DNA of 64,000 nt from Nannocystis sp. (GTDB taxonomy: Bacteria > Myxococcota_A > Polyangia > Nannocystales > Nannocystaceae), in contig NZ_JADJNN010000008.1 in the NCBI RefSeq assembly GCF_016714285.1, forward strand, positions 354,026 to 418,025. Direction: 5' to 3'. The notes under the pieces are model-generated. The model saw nothing but the letters and a program-made list of their open reading frames with translations. It ran no database searches and was not told the origin of the DNA. Of the stretch, positions 10,593-20,300 are shown in pieces. Position 1 is the first letter of the stretch; the number at the start of each line of letters is the position of its first letter. The position numbers and the translations under genes are program-made.

Positions 10593-11480
10593 ATGGGTAT
10601 CGGAGACCGCTTCGGAAAATTCCTCAAGGACGAGCTGGACTGCCGCTCGGTGTGGCCACCGGTGCTCACGCCGATGCAGCTCGGCGACTACGGCGTCAGC
10701 GATGGAGCGAGCTTCCAGAAGCTCGGCAACATCACGGACTTCGGGCTCACGCTGGAGATCGAGGTCGGGCAACCGTCGAGCCTGAACCTCGTGTCCAGCG
10801 GCGTGAAGCAGACGCGCCTCGCCGCAGGCGCCGCCGTCCCCGCGTTCCAGGGGCTCGGCAACGTCGCCGCGAAGCTGGGCATCGAGTTCTCGCGCAGCGA
10901 GAGCTTCGTGCTCAAGTGTCGCCGCGTCGAGCGCACGCAGATCCGCAACCTCGGCGCCCTGGCGCTGCGCCTGTCGCGGGCCAGGACCGCGGACGGTCAG
11001 GCCTGGAAGCACCTCGCGTGGAAGATCGTGTGGCAGCTCTACACCGGCCGCGACGTGGTGTTCCTCGCCACCCGCAGCGCCGGCACGCGGGTCGAGTTCA
11101 GCGGCAGCGCCGACGCGCTGCACCAGCTCGAGATGGGCTCGCTCAGCGCCGGGATCGGCGTACAGACCAGCCACAGCCTCGGCTGCGAGGTGCTCGGGCA
11201 GAGCGGGCCGGTCGGCTACGGCCTCGCACGCGTCAAGGTCATCGGCGCTGGCGTGAAGTTCTTCTCCTCCGATCTCGAGGAGGAGGAGGCCGACGCCGTC
11301 GAGCACCTGAGCGCCGAAGAACCACCCCTCGAGTCGCTCGCGGACGAGGACGATCCGGCCGTCGACGCCGGGCACCGGAGCCCCGAAGAACCACCCCTCG
11401 AGTCGCTCGCGGACGAGGACGAGCCGGCCGCCGACGCCGTCACCGCCGATCCCGCGGCGCCAACCAAGGAGCCATCATGA
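10593..11480 (+). CDS. unknown beta-rich protein, candidate gasdermin-like pore-former
   Basis: 295 residues, starting 7 bases after the caspase-like protease and ending in an ATGA overlap with the phosphoesterase. I do not recognise it with certainty. The body (residues 1-225) is soluble-looking and beta-rich, with short amphipathic stretches. The pattern (…LTPMQLGDYG…, LGNVAAKLGIEFSRSESF, a WKIVWQLYTGRDVVFLA strand, then GPVGYGLARVKV) resembles the order of elements in bacterial gasdermins. Those proteins are often encoded beside caspase-like proteases. Against this, there is no Cys within the first few residues for acylation (first Cys is 17), and the C-terminal tail is long and acidic rather than a short plug. 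The tail holds two copies of EEPPLESLADED. Gasdermin is a hypothesis only. Confidence 0.4.
   Translation: MGIGDRFGKFLKDELDCRSVWPPVLTPMQLGDYGVSDGASFQKLGNITDFGLTLEIEVGQPSSLNLVSSGVKQTRLAAGAAVPAFQGLGNVAAKLGIEFSRSESFVLKCRRVERTQIRNLGALALRLSRARTADGQAWKHLAWKIVWQLYTGRDVVFLATRSAGTRVEFSGSADALHQLEMGSLSAGIGVQTSHSLGCEVLGQSGPVGYGLARVKVIGAGVKFFSSDLEEEEADAVEHLSAEEPPLESLADEDDPAVDAGHRSPEEPPLESLADEDEPAADAVTADPAAPTKEPS
11314..11438 (+). repeat. tandem 69-base repeat encoding the acidic tail
   Basis: Two copies with a period of 69 bases (23 residues). The first 40 bases of each (11314-11353 and 11383-11422) are identical, including synonymous positions, so the duplication is recent or maintained. Each copy encodes EEPPLESLADED followed by PA-DA. 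It lies in the C-terminal tail of the gene downstream of the caspase-like protease. Confidence 0.9.
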
Positions 11481-12847
11481 TCACGATCGTCCTCAGCGAC
11501 ATTCACCTCGGCAACGGCGCGGGCTACGACATCTTCGCCGGCGACGCCGTGTTGCCCCCGGTGCTCGCCGCCGCGGCCCGGCAGCGCGCGCGCGTCATCC
11601 TCAACGGCGACACCTTCGACTTCCTCATGAACGAGGACCCGCTCGAGCTCGACGCGGCGCGGGCCACGGCCCAGGCGCGGGCGATCGTCGCCAATCCCTC
11701 GACCGCGGCGGTGATGGCCGGCCTCGGCGAGGTGCTCGCGGCCGGAGGCGAGGTCGTGCTGCGCCTCGGCAACCACGACGCCGAGGTCGCGCTCGCCGAG
11801 GTGCAGGCGGTCCTGCGTGACGCGCTGCAGCAGCCGCCCGAGGTCGCCGCGCGCCTGGCCTTCGAGCGCGGCGACAACCCCTCGCTGCTCACGGTCGGCG
11901 GGGCCCGGATCTTGCTCGCGCACGGCGAACACAACGACCCGTGGAATCGCCTCGACTACAAGAACCTCCCGAGCGCCGGCGACGGCCCCAAGTTTCGTTA
12001 CCCGCCCGGCTCGCGCCTGGTCAAGACGCTGCTCAACCCGCTCAAGCGCGGCTTCGGCATGCGCTTCGCCGATCTGCTCAAGCCCGACTTCCAGGGCGCC
12101 GTGCTCACGGCCCTGGCCGTCGATCCGACCTCGATGCGCCTGATCTTCCAGGGCAACACGGCGAGGTTGTTGTGGCAGCTGTTTCGTAAGAGCGGGGAGG
12201 GCATGACCTTCGCCGACGGTGAGGAGGGCGAGGGCAACCTCGGCATCGCCGACGCCCTCGACCAGGCCGGGCTCTCCGCGGACGAGCGCGCCGCCATCGA
12301 GTCGGCCGTCGACCCCGACGGCGCCGCGACCTTCGCCGACGAGGACGTGCTCGACGGGGCCCGCTTCAAGCTCGCCCGCGCCGGCCTCAAGCTGTACGCC
12401 GCGGCCCAGCGGGCCCTGACTGGCACCACCGGCGACCGCTACTTCGACCTCCGCCCCGACGACGGCGAATGGACCGAGGCCCGCCGTCTCGCGGACAAGT
12501 TCGCGGCCGACGCGGTCGTGCTCGGCCACACCCACTCGGCCCGCTGGAAGCAGGAGCCCGGCCTCGCGTTCGTCAACACGGGCACGTGGATCCACCTCAT
12601 GCGCCTGCCCGCCGCCAGCGACGACGACGCGGCCTGGCTCGGCTTCCTCGACACGATCCGCCGCAACCCGTCGCTCGACGCGGCGCGCGGCCCCGCGGCC
12701 CCGCTGGTCACGCGCTTCACTGGCCTCGTGATCCACGAAGACCCCGCGGGCGGGGCGCTGCTGCAGCTGGTCGAGTGGCAGGCCGGCGCGGCACCGGCGG
12801 TGCTCGCCTCGGGCGCGGTCGCGGCGCGCAGCACCGCGGCTCGATAG
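11477..12847 (+). CDS. calcineurin-like metallophosphoesterase
   Basis: 456 residues. All metal-site motifs are present in order: VLSDIHLGNG (D-x-H), LNGDTFDFL (GD), RLGNHDAEV (GNHD), LLAHGEHNDPW (H) and VLGHTHSARW (GH-x-H). It starts at the ATG of an ATGA overlap with the preceding gene, so the two are very likely translated together. Its paralogue at 7408-8643 has lost two of these motifs. The substrate cannot be deduced. Relatives hydrolyse phosphodiesters or phosphomonoesters, including nucleotides and lipid headgroups. The placement suggests a role in the same protease-linked operon. Confidence 0.85.
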   Translation: MITIVLSDIHLGNGAGYDIFAGDAVLPPVLAAAARQRARVILNGDTFDFLMNEDPLELDAARATAQARAIVANPSTAAVMAGLGEVLAAGGEVVLRLGNHDAEVALAEVQAVLRDALQQPPEVAARLAFERGDNPSLLTVGGARILLAHGEHNDPWNRLDYKNLPSAGDGPKFRYPPGSRLVKTLLNPLKRGFGMRFADLLKPDFQGAVLTALAVDPTSMRLIFQGNTARLLWQLFRKSGEGMTFADGEEGEGNLGIADALDQAGLSADERAAIESAVDPDGAATFADEDVLDGARFKLARAGLKLYAAAQRALTGTTGDRYFDLRPDDGEWTEARRLADKFAADAVVLGHTHSARWKQEPGLAFVNTGTWIHLMRLPAASDDDAAWLGFLDTIRRNPSLDAARGPAAPLVTRFTGLVIHEDPAGGALLQLVEWQAGAAPAVLASGAVAARSTAAR

Positions 12848-12924
12848 GGCCCGCACGTCGACACGCGCGCCACGTCGCGCTCGTCCGTGCGGTGCACGAA
12901 GCACGATCGCCCGCGCCAGGTGTG

Positions 12925-12930
12925 TATCTT
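12925..12930 (+). promoter_or_regulatory. putative -10 element for a leaderless kinase transcript
   Basis: TATCTT lies 7 bases before the GTG at 12938. The same spacing of a TA-containing hexamer, 7-9 bases before the start, is seen for the genes at 54014 and 55322. This supports GTG 12938 as the start and suggests leaderless transcription. No convincing -35 element was seen. Confidence 0.3.
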
Positions 12931-12937
12931 GGGCGCC

Positions 12938-15900
12938 GTGGTGCTGCGCGAGGTGAACCCGGAGCCGGCCCCCAGCGACGTCGCGCTGCTCGACGCCTCG
13001 ACGGTCCACGGACCTGCAGCGTCGCCCGCGACCGCGGCCGACGCTCCGCCGCCCGCGGTCCCGGGCGCGACCCCGCCGCTGACGCCGGCGTGGATCGGCC
13101 GCTTCCTCGTCATCGAGCCGCTCGGGGCCGGCGGCATGGGCCAGGTCTATGCCGCCTACGATCCCGAGCTCGATCGCAAGGTCGCGCTCAAGCTGCTGCA
13201 CGGCCACGTCGACGCCGGTGACCGGCACGGCGCCGAGCGCCTCCACCGGGAGGCCCAGGCCATGGCCAGGCTCTCGCACCCGAACGTGGTCACGGTCCAC
13301 GAGATCGGCGGGCACGCGGGCCAAATTTTCATCGCCATGGAGCTGGTCGCCGGCGTCGACCTCGGCCGCTGGCTCGCCGCGGAGCCGCGGCCCTGGCGGG
13401 CCGTGCTCGCCATGTTCCGCGCCGCCGGCGAGGGCCTCGCGGCCGCCCACGAGGCCGGCCTGGTCCATCGCGACTTCAAGCCCGGCAACGTGCTCGTCGG
13501 CGACGACGGTCGGGCGCGGGTCGCCGACTTCGGCCTCGTCCATGCCTCGGGCTCACCGACGACGAGGCCCGGTCACGCCGCCGACGTACGGACCGGGGCC
13601 GGCGCCGTGATGGGCACGCCCGCGTACATGGCCCCAGAGCAGCTGCGCGGCGAGGCGACCGACGCCCGCACCGACGTGTTCGCGTTCTGCCTCGCGCTGT
13701 GGGAGGCGTTGCTCGGCAGCCGCCCCTTCGCGGCTGGATCGCTGGACCTGCGCCTGCAAGCGATCGAGCGCGGCCTCCCGGACGACCCGCCGCGCCTGCC
13801 CCTGCGCGAGCGCTGGCTGCGGCCCCTGCTGCGCCGCGGCCTCGCGGCGGACCCCGATGCGCGCTGGCCCGGCATGCGGCCGCTGCTCGCCGCCCTCGCC
13901 CACGACCCCGTGCTCACGCGGGCCCGTCGCCGACGCACCGCGCTGTTCACCGCCGTGTCCCTCGCTCTCGGCGCCGCGCTGCTGTTCGGCGGCTCGGCGC
14001 TGTGGTCCTTCGCCCGGACCTACGCGCGCGAGTCGGGGGCGCAGGCCCGCCTCGAGGCCACGCTCCTGCGCCTCGGTGCGCTGCGGAGCGAGGGCAGCCA
14101 CGACGAGGCCGAGCAGGTGTTCGCCGGCTTCCTGGCGGCGCCCGAACATCACGGCACCCGGGCGGAGGTCCAGGCGCGCCGCTGGCAGGCCGAGGACCGG
14201 CGCCAGCGCGGCGACCTCGACGGGGCGATCGACGCCTACACCAGTGCGTACGCCGCGACCAGGCACGCCGACCAGGTGCCCGAGCTGCTGCTCGGCCTCG
14301 CCGCCGTGTTCCGCGAGCGCCAGGCCTGGGCGTCGCTCAGCTGGGTGCTCGCCACCCTCGAGACGATGCCGTCCATGGCGCCGCGCATCGCCCGGCTGCA
14401 ACGTGATGTCGCGCTGCACCGCCGCGACGTCGCTACCGCCGCTGGCCTCGACCCCGCCGGCGCCGCGCTGTTTGCCGCGCTCGGCCAGGCCGAGGCCAGC
14501 GACCTGCGGGCCCGCCGCGCCGAGACGATCGACCTCGAAGGCGACGGCGCGACCTCGGTGATGTTGTGGGCGTCGCTGGCCGGCACTGCGCAGGTGAAGC
14601 TGGTCCGCGCCACCCGCGGGCTGCCCGCGATTGCCACTTTCGACGACACGCTCCACCACGTCGTGCCCCACACCGCCCCGCGCCCCGGGCGCGTCGTCGG
14701 CGAGCAGCGCCGCCTGCTCGTGTGGGACGGCGCCCGCTTCGTCCAGGAGGCCGAATGGCCCGGGGGCTTCGCGGCCGCGGTCGCCAGCGCCGACCTCGAC
14801 GGCGACCATGCCCGCGAGGTCTACGTCGGCATCAGCCGCAACGGCCGCCGTCTCCTCGGGCTGCGCCCGGGTCCGTCTGGCTGGGAGAAATTCATCCCTG
14901 CGCCCGGCCTCAGCGCCGACGCCGAGGTCCTCGCCCTCGCCGCGGGTGACCTCGACGGTGATGGCCGCGACGAGCTGGTCGCCGGGCTCGGTCCGCCGGT
15001 CAGCCACGGCCTGCGGGTGCTGCGGTCCGGTGCACCGGCGTTCCCGCTGGTCTCGTGGGTGCACCGGCGTCACGGCACCATCACGGACCTCCAGATCGTG
15101 CCCGGGCGCGCCGGCCCGCGGCTCGCGGTCGCCAGCACGGTCGATCCGGCGGCGCACCCGGAGGACCCGCCCGCCGGCCTGCATCTCTACCGCCTCCACG
15201 GCGGCGAGCTGATCGCGGACGCCCAATACCTGCTCGAGCCCGGCGCCACGCTGCGCCACCTCGTCGTCGCGGACCTCGACGGCGACGGCGAGCCCGAGCT
15301 GATCGGCGAGGTGCAGCGCGGCGAGGAGGTCGACCTGGCGATCTTCCGCCCCGAGTCCGCCGGCGGCACCCTGCGCATCGGTGGGATCGTGCCCCTGGCG
15401 GCAACCCAGCTCGACGAGGACCCCGCCGACGAGCTCCTGGTCGCCGACACCCACGACGACGATCGCGTATGGAGCCTCGGCGTCGGTGACCAGGCGCTCC
15501 CGGGCCTCGACCTCGGTCGTCCACCCGTCGCCGCCCCGCCGCCTCCGGGTGTCGCCGACGACCCGGCCCTGCGCGCGCAGTGGACCCGCGCCGACGAGCT
15601 CGCCGGCATGGGACTGCTCGACGCCGCCAGCCAGCGCTTCGCCGAGCTCGGCGCGACCTTGCCGCAGGGCCCGCCTCGCGCGGCCACCCTGGCCCGCGCC
15701 GGCGAGCTCGCCGCGGACGCCGGCCTGCTCGCGCGCGCAGCCGGTCTGTTCGCGGCGGCGGCCGCGGACGACCCGGCCCACCTCGCGCGCGCGGCCGACA
15801 GCTGGGAGCGCCTCGGTCGCTTCGACGACGCCCGCCGCACGCTGCGCGCGCTCGGCCCAGCCGACCCGGCCATCGCGGCCGAGCTCGCCCGCTACGAGCA

Positions 15901-17245
15901 ACTCGTGGCCAGCGAGCGGGTGCTCCGCTTCGACGGGCAGCTCGACCCCGCCTGGCGAGCCCACGACCCGCTGCGCCTCCGCCACGATCCGCTGCGCACC
16001 ACCCTCGTCGCCGAGCTCGACGCCGGGGCCCCGGTGCTGACGCTGCCGTTTGTCGCCGGCCCCGACTTCTCCGTCCGCGTCGAGCTCTCGCTCGCCGAGA
16101 TCGGCCTCGGCGGCAGCTTCGGCTTTCAACTCGCCGACAGCTGCGACGCCAAGCAGGCGCGCCACGTCGTCGTCCGCGCCGCCGCCGAGCACGGCGCCAG
16201 CGCGGACCCTGGCGCTCGCCTGGTCGTCAGCTTCCGCGCCGCCGAGGTCGCCGCCGACATCCCGCTGCCGACCCCGGACCAACGCCTCGCGATCGAGCTG
16301 GTCCAGCTCGGCAGCCTCGGCGAGCAGCGCCTGAGCCTCTCCGTCGACGACGTCGTGGTCGGCACCCGAGGCCGTCCGCTCGCCGACCCGCAGCGCCCGG
16401 GTTGCCTCGCCATCAAGCGCACCCAAAAGCCCGGCGGGATCGCGGCCCCGTGGTCGCGTGTCGAGCTGCACCGCGTCACCACCCGCGGGCTCACCCTGCT
16501 CGCGCCCCCGCCCGACCCGTGGGCGCAGGCCGGCGCGCACCTCATCGCGGGCGACGGTGCGGCCGCGCTCGCGGCCCTGGCCGTCGCCGAGGCCGCCGGC
16601 GAGCCAGCGCCGCCCGAGCTGCCGGTGTGGCGGGCGCTCGCCCTGGCCACCGCCGGTCGCGGCGGCGAGGCGGTCGCCTTGCTGCGCGAGCGCATCGACA
16701 TCGACGCACTGGACGCGCCCCTCCAGCGCGCCGCCATCCGACTCCTGCGCGGGCGACCGGAGCTCGCGCCGCTGCTGCAGGACGCCCTCGGGCCCGGCTA
16801 TCTGCCGCTGTACATGGCCGCCTGGGCGCCGCGGCTGGCCAATGACCTGCGCCGCCCGACCACCCTGCACGCCCTGCTCGAGCACCCGCCGCGCCTGGAC
16901 CTCCCGACCGAGGCGCCGCTCTCCGAGGCGATCCTGGAACTGCGGGTCGCCCGGGTCGCCGCCTTCGCCCAGCTCGGACAGCCGGCCCGCGCCGCCCGCG
17001 AGCTCGCCGAGATCGACCTGACGCAGGCCGCCGCCACGCGCGAGACCCGGGCCCCGCTGCGCGCCTCCTTGCCCCGCCTCGCGGCGCTGGAGCTCGCCGG
17101 CGGCCACCCAGAAGCCGCCTTCGCGCACCTCCACATGCTGGCGCAGGTGTGCAGCCCGGAGGTCTTCGCCGACCTCGTGAGCGCCGAGCCCGGCCTGCTC
17201 GCGCTGCAGAGCGACCCCCGCTGGCGCGAGTTGCCCGGCGTCTGA
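12938..17245 (+). CDS. transmembrane Ser/Thr protein kinase with FG-GAP propeller, LamG-like and TPR sensor region
   Basis: About 1435 residues from GTG 12938 (ATG 12887 is an alternative). The kinase domain is complete: GAGGMGQVY glycine loop, VALKLL with Lys near 85, HRDFKPGN catalytic loop near 177-184, DFGL near 197 and APEQL. A membrane helix lies near 335-358 (ALFTAVSLALGAALLFGG). Beyond it are TPR-like helices, then three Ca-binding FG-GAP/VCBS units (ADLDGDHAREV, GDLDGDGRDEL, ADLDGDGEPEL), more TPR-like helices (about 15600-15900), a LamG/keto-glycoside-hydrolase-like beta-sandwich (about 15930-16490), and a final TPR set. The C-terminal three quarters would be extracytoplasmic and presumably detect a ligand. 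Kinases of this Pkn type with added sensor modules are common in myxobacteria. Confidence 0.88.
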   Translation: MVLREVNPEPAPSDVALLDASTVHGPAASPATAADAPPPAVPGATPPLTPAWIGRFLVIEPLGAGGMGQVYAAYDPELDRKVALKLLHGHVDAGDRHGAERLHREAQAMARLSHPNVVTVHEIGGHAGQIFIAMELVAGVDLGRWLAAEPRPWRAVLAMFRAAGEGLAAAHEAGLVHRDFKPGNVLVGDDGRARVADFGLVHASGSPTTRPGHAADVRTGAGAVMGTPAYMAPEQLRGEATDARTDVFAFCLALWEALLGSRPFAAGSLDLRLQAIERGLPDDPPRLPLRERWLRPLLRRGLAADPDARWPGMRPLLAALAHDPVLTRARRRRTALFTAVSLALGAALLFGGSALWSFARTYARESGAQARLEATLLRLGALRSEGSHDEAEQVFAGFLAAPEHHGTRAEVQARRWQAEDRRQRGDLDGAIDAYTSAYAATRHADQVPELLLGLAAVFRERQAWASLSWVLATLETMPSMAPRIARLQRDVALHRRDVATAAGLDPAGAALFAALGQAEASDLRARRAETIDLEGDGATSVMLWASLAGTAQVKLVRATRGLPAIATFDDTLHHVVPHTAPRPGRVVGEQRRLLVWDGARFVQEAEWPGGFAAAVASADLDGDHAREVYVGISRNGRRLLGLRPGPSGWEKFIPAPGLSADAEVLALAAGDLDGDGRDELVAGLGPPVSHGLRVLRSGAPAFPLVSWVHRRHGTITDLQIVPGRAGPRLAVASTVDPAAHPEDPPAGLHLYRLHGGELIADAQYLLEPGATLRHLVVADLDGDGEPELIGEVQRGEEVDLAIFRPESAGGTLRIGGIVPLAATQLDEDPADELLVADTHDDDRVWSLGVGDQALPGLDLGRPPVAAPPPPGVADDPALRAQWTRADELAGMGLLDAASQRFAELGATLPQGPPRAATLARAGELAADAGLLARAAGLFAAAAADDPAHLARAADSWERLGRFDDARRTLRALGPADPAIAAELARYEQLVASERVLRFDGQLDPAWRAHDPLRLRHDPLRTTLVAELDAGAPVLTLPFVAGPDFSVRVELSLAEIGLGGSFGFQLADSCDAKQARHVVVRAAAEHGASADPGARLVVSFRAAEVAADIPLPTPDQRLAIELVQLGSLGEQRLSLSVDDVVVGTRGRPLADPQRPGCLAIKRTQKPGGIAAPWSRVELHRVTTRGLTLLAPPPDPWAQAGAHLIAGDGAAALAALAVAEAAGEPAPPELPVWRALALATAGRGGEAVALLRERIDIDALDAPLQRAAIRLLRGRPELAPLLQDALGPGYLPLYMAAWAPRLANDLRRPTTLHALLEHPPRLDLPTEAPLSEAILELRVARVAAFAQLGQPARAARELAEIDLTQAAATRETRAPLRASLPRLAALELAGGHPEAAFAHLHMLAQVCSPEVFADLVSAEPGLLALQSDPRWRELPGV

Positions 17246-17367
17246 GAGCCCCCGCCCGGCTGGGTTCACAAGCCAGCGACGGCTCCGTCGAGCTCTCGTT
17301 GGCGGGGGCCCTCGCGTGTCGATCGTCGATCGACCGCGGCACCCACGGATATCAAGGGAGTGGGAGC

Positions 17368-20300
17368 ATGGGAATCGAACAGAGCATTACAAAAGATCAT
17401 CCGACCCAGCGCGAGGGCACCGTCCTCGGCGGTCAGGTTTACGTGCGTCTGCCGGAGATGGCGGTCTCATTCGCCCGCGGGCTGGTGATCCAGGCCTGGG
17501 TGCGGCCGGATGCGCAACAGACAGCCGCGATCGTCTGGCTCGGGGGCGAGGGCGCGAAGATCGTCCTGTACCTCATGAAGGATGCGCTCGCGCTTGAGTG
17601 GATCGACACCCAGGGCGCGCCGCACGCCGTGAAAGTCCAGGTCGCGCTGCCGGTCGGCGCGTGGTCCCGGGTCGCCGTCGCCCTCGGCCCGGGCGGCGTC
17701 ACCTTCTTCCACGGGGCCACCGCGATCGCGGTCCCGGGGGCCGCCCTGCTGCCCCGCGAGACCGCCCGCGACGGCAACGCCATCGGCGCCCAGGCGGGCG
17801 GCGGCAAGGGCTTCGTCGGGGCGATCGGCGAGGTCCGCCTGTGGAACCGCAGCAGCGGCCTCGACGTGATCCTCGATCGCGGCGCCCGTGACCTCCGCGG
17901 CGACGAGCCCGGCCTCGTCGGCTGGTGGACCCTCGAGGGCGCCGGCGGCGTCGCGGACCGCTCGCCCTTCGGCCGCCACGGCGTGCTCGTCGGCGGCGCC
18001 TTCAAGGCCGGGGCCTCGAGCTTCGCCGTCCAGCCGACCCTCGATCGCTGCCTCGACTTCGGGGCAGGTGTCGGCGTCGTCGACCTCGTGATCCCGCGGC
18101 TGCGCCGGGCCTTCACCTGGCAGGCGCTGGTCCGCGTCCGCGACCTCGCCCGCGAGGCCACCCTGCTCGACGCCACGCGGGACAACCTGGGGCTGCGCGT
18201 GACCCTCGCGAAGGGCGTGCTCAAGGCCTCCGTCGCCGACAAGTCGGGCACCGTGCAGTGCAGCAGCACCCAGGCGATCGCCGCCAACACCTGGACGAGC
18301 GTCGCCCTGCGGCTCGGCGACGACGGCGCTCTCACGCTCTTCGTCAACGACGCCATCGTCGGCGCCGTCGCGGTCTCGAAGCTCGAAGTGAGGTCGACGC
18401 GCCTCGGCCCCGGCCTCGACGGTCAGATGGCCGAGGTCCGCTTCTGGTCGCGTGCCCTGTCCAGCGCCGAGATCGCCGACACCTCCCGGCGGCGGATCCA
18501 CGCCTGGGCCCCCGGCCTCGTCACCTGTTGGCGGATGGACGACGAGGTCCTGCTGCCTCAGGCTGCGCCTCCCAACAGCGCGGTCACCATCTGCTCGGAC
18601 CGCAATTTCCTGGGCAACAAGGTGGTCCTGCTGCCTGGTCGCTACAACTGGAATCAGCTCGGGATCGGCAACGACGCGCTCTCCTCGATCTCGGTGCCCG
18701 CGGCCTACCTCGGCCTCCAGGTCACCGTCTACGCGGACGGCAATTTCACCGGCAAGAGCACCAGCTACACCCGCGACACCCCCCAGGTCGCCGACAACGA
18801 CACCGCCTCGTCGATCGTCGTCGAGGGCCGCCGCGGGATCGTCGACGCGAGCCTCGCGGGGTCGTGTATCGCGTACGTGACCGACGCTCAGCCGGCCGCG
18901 CGTGACGGGCTGACCCTCGCCTCGGCGCCGCTCGTCATCCCGCCGCGGGTCGCCGGCCTCGGCAGCGCCCTCACCCTGCCGGACCTGCCGGCGGTCGGCA
19001 CCGGCGGCTACTCCGTGCAGCTATGGGTCAACCTCGACGCGGCCCTCCCGTCTTGTTCGGTGCTGACCCTGCACGGCGCCGGCGCGGTCACGGTCTACCA
19101 GCACGAGAACTTCGGCGGCGCCTCGCAGGCGCTCGGGGTCGGCAAACACGACGTCAGCAGCCTGACGATCGGCAACGACCAGGTCTCCTCGATCAAGGTC
19201 CCCCTGGGTCTGCGCGCCGAGCTGTGGCAGCACGGCGGCTTCAAGGGCGACTCATGGAAGTACGTCAGCGACGCGCCGAGCGTGCGCGACGCCAACGATC
19301 AAGCCTCGTCGATCATCGTCGAGAGCCTGCCCGTGATCGAGATCCTGGCGACGAAGATCGGCGACAGCTTCACGCTCTCGCTCGGCGGTCTCGTGTTCAG
19401 CACCTACAACGGCCTCGATCTCGGCGTCTCCCTGACCCCGCGCCGCTGGACCCACGTCTCGATCACCCACAGCGCCGACGGCCTCCTCTGCGTCTACGCC
19501 GACGGCCGTCTCGTCCGCCGCCTCGATGTGGCCCCCTTGCCCGCCCGCACCCTCGCGCCGGTCGTCGGCCCCTTCGTCGGGTCGATCGCCGAGCTGCGCC
19601 TGTGGTCGCGCGCCCTGACCCGCGACGAGATCGAGGGCAACTGGCAGCAACGCGAAGGCGCCGGCGCCGGCCTCGTCGGGCGCTGGCCGTTCGCGGCGGA
19701 CCTGTCTGGCGGACCCTCCGAGGCCAAGGGCACGGTGATCTGGCGCGAGGCCCCCGGGCTCGCGTTCAAGCGCCCGTCGGCGGAGCTGCAGGCGACCATC
19801 AAGGCGCGCGCCAGCTTCCTCGCCGATCAGACCGGCGCCAAGCAGGCGCCCCAGCTCTGCGTCAACCTCAGCGCGCTCGACGCCAGGGGCCAGCCGCTGC
19901 CGCTCACCAAGATCACGGTCGTCAGCAGCTCCAGCGTCGCGCTCTACCGCAACACGGTCCGCCCCGAGAACCGGATCACCGACCCGAAGTGCTTTGAGAT
20001 CGACACCGACGCCCGCGGCGTCGCCCGCCTGGCCTTGCAGCCAGCCGCACTCTCGGCGCCGATCCTCAAGGTGCGCCACGACGGCATGAGCGAGGGTGAG
20101 TGGGCCCTGGTCACCCCTGATCAGGTCTTGCACGAGGCGCTCGCGTCCTTGACCGTCTCGGAGGTCAAGCAAGGTCGCCGCGCCACTGCCACCAGCAAGG
20201 GCGGCGCCCGGGGGCTCTGCACCGACGGCGCCGAGGAGCTGGTGGCGATCCTCCGCGGCATGCTCGGCGCCGCCGCGGCCTTCTCCTTTGAAGCCGAGAG

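Noticed and set aside
13553..17269. Long antisense open frame (1238 codons) opposite the kinase gene
   Set aside because: Arg/Gly/Ala-rich shadow with no motifs. The plus frame holds a clear kinase and propeller.
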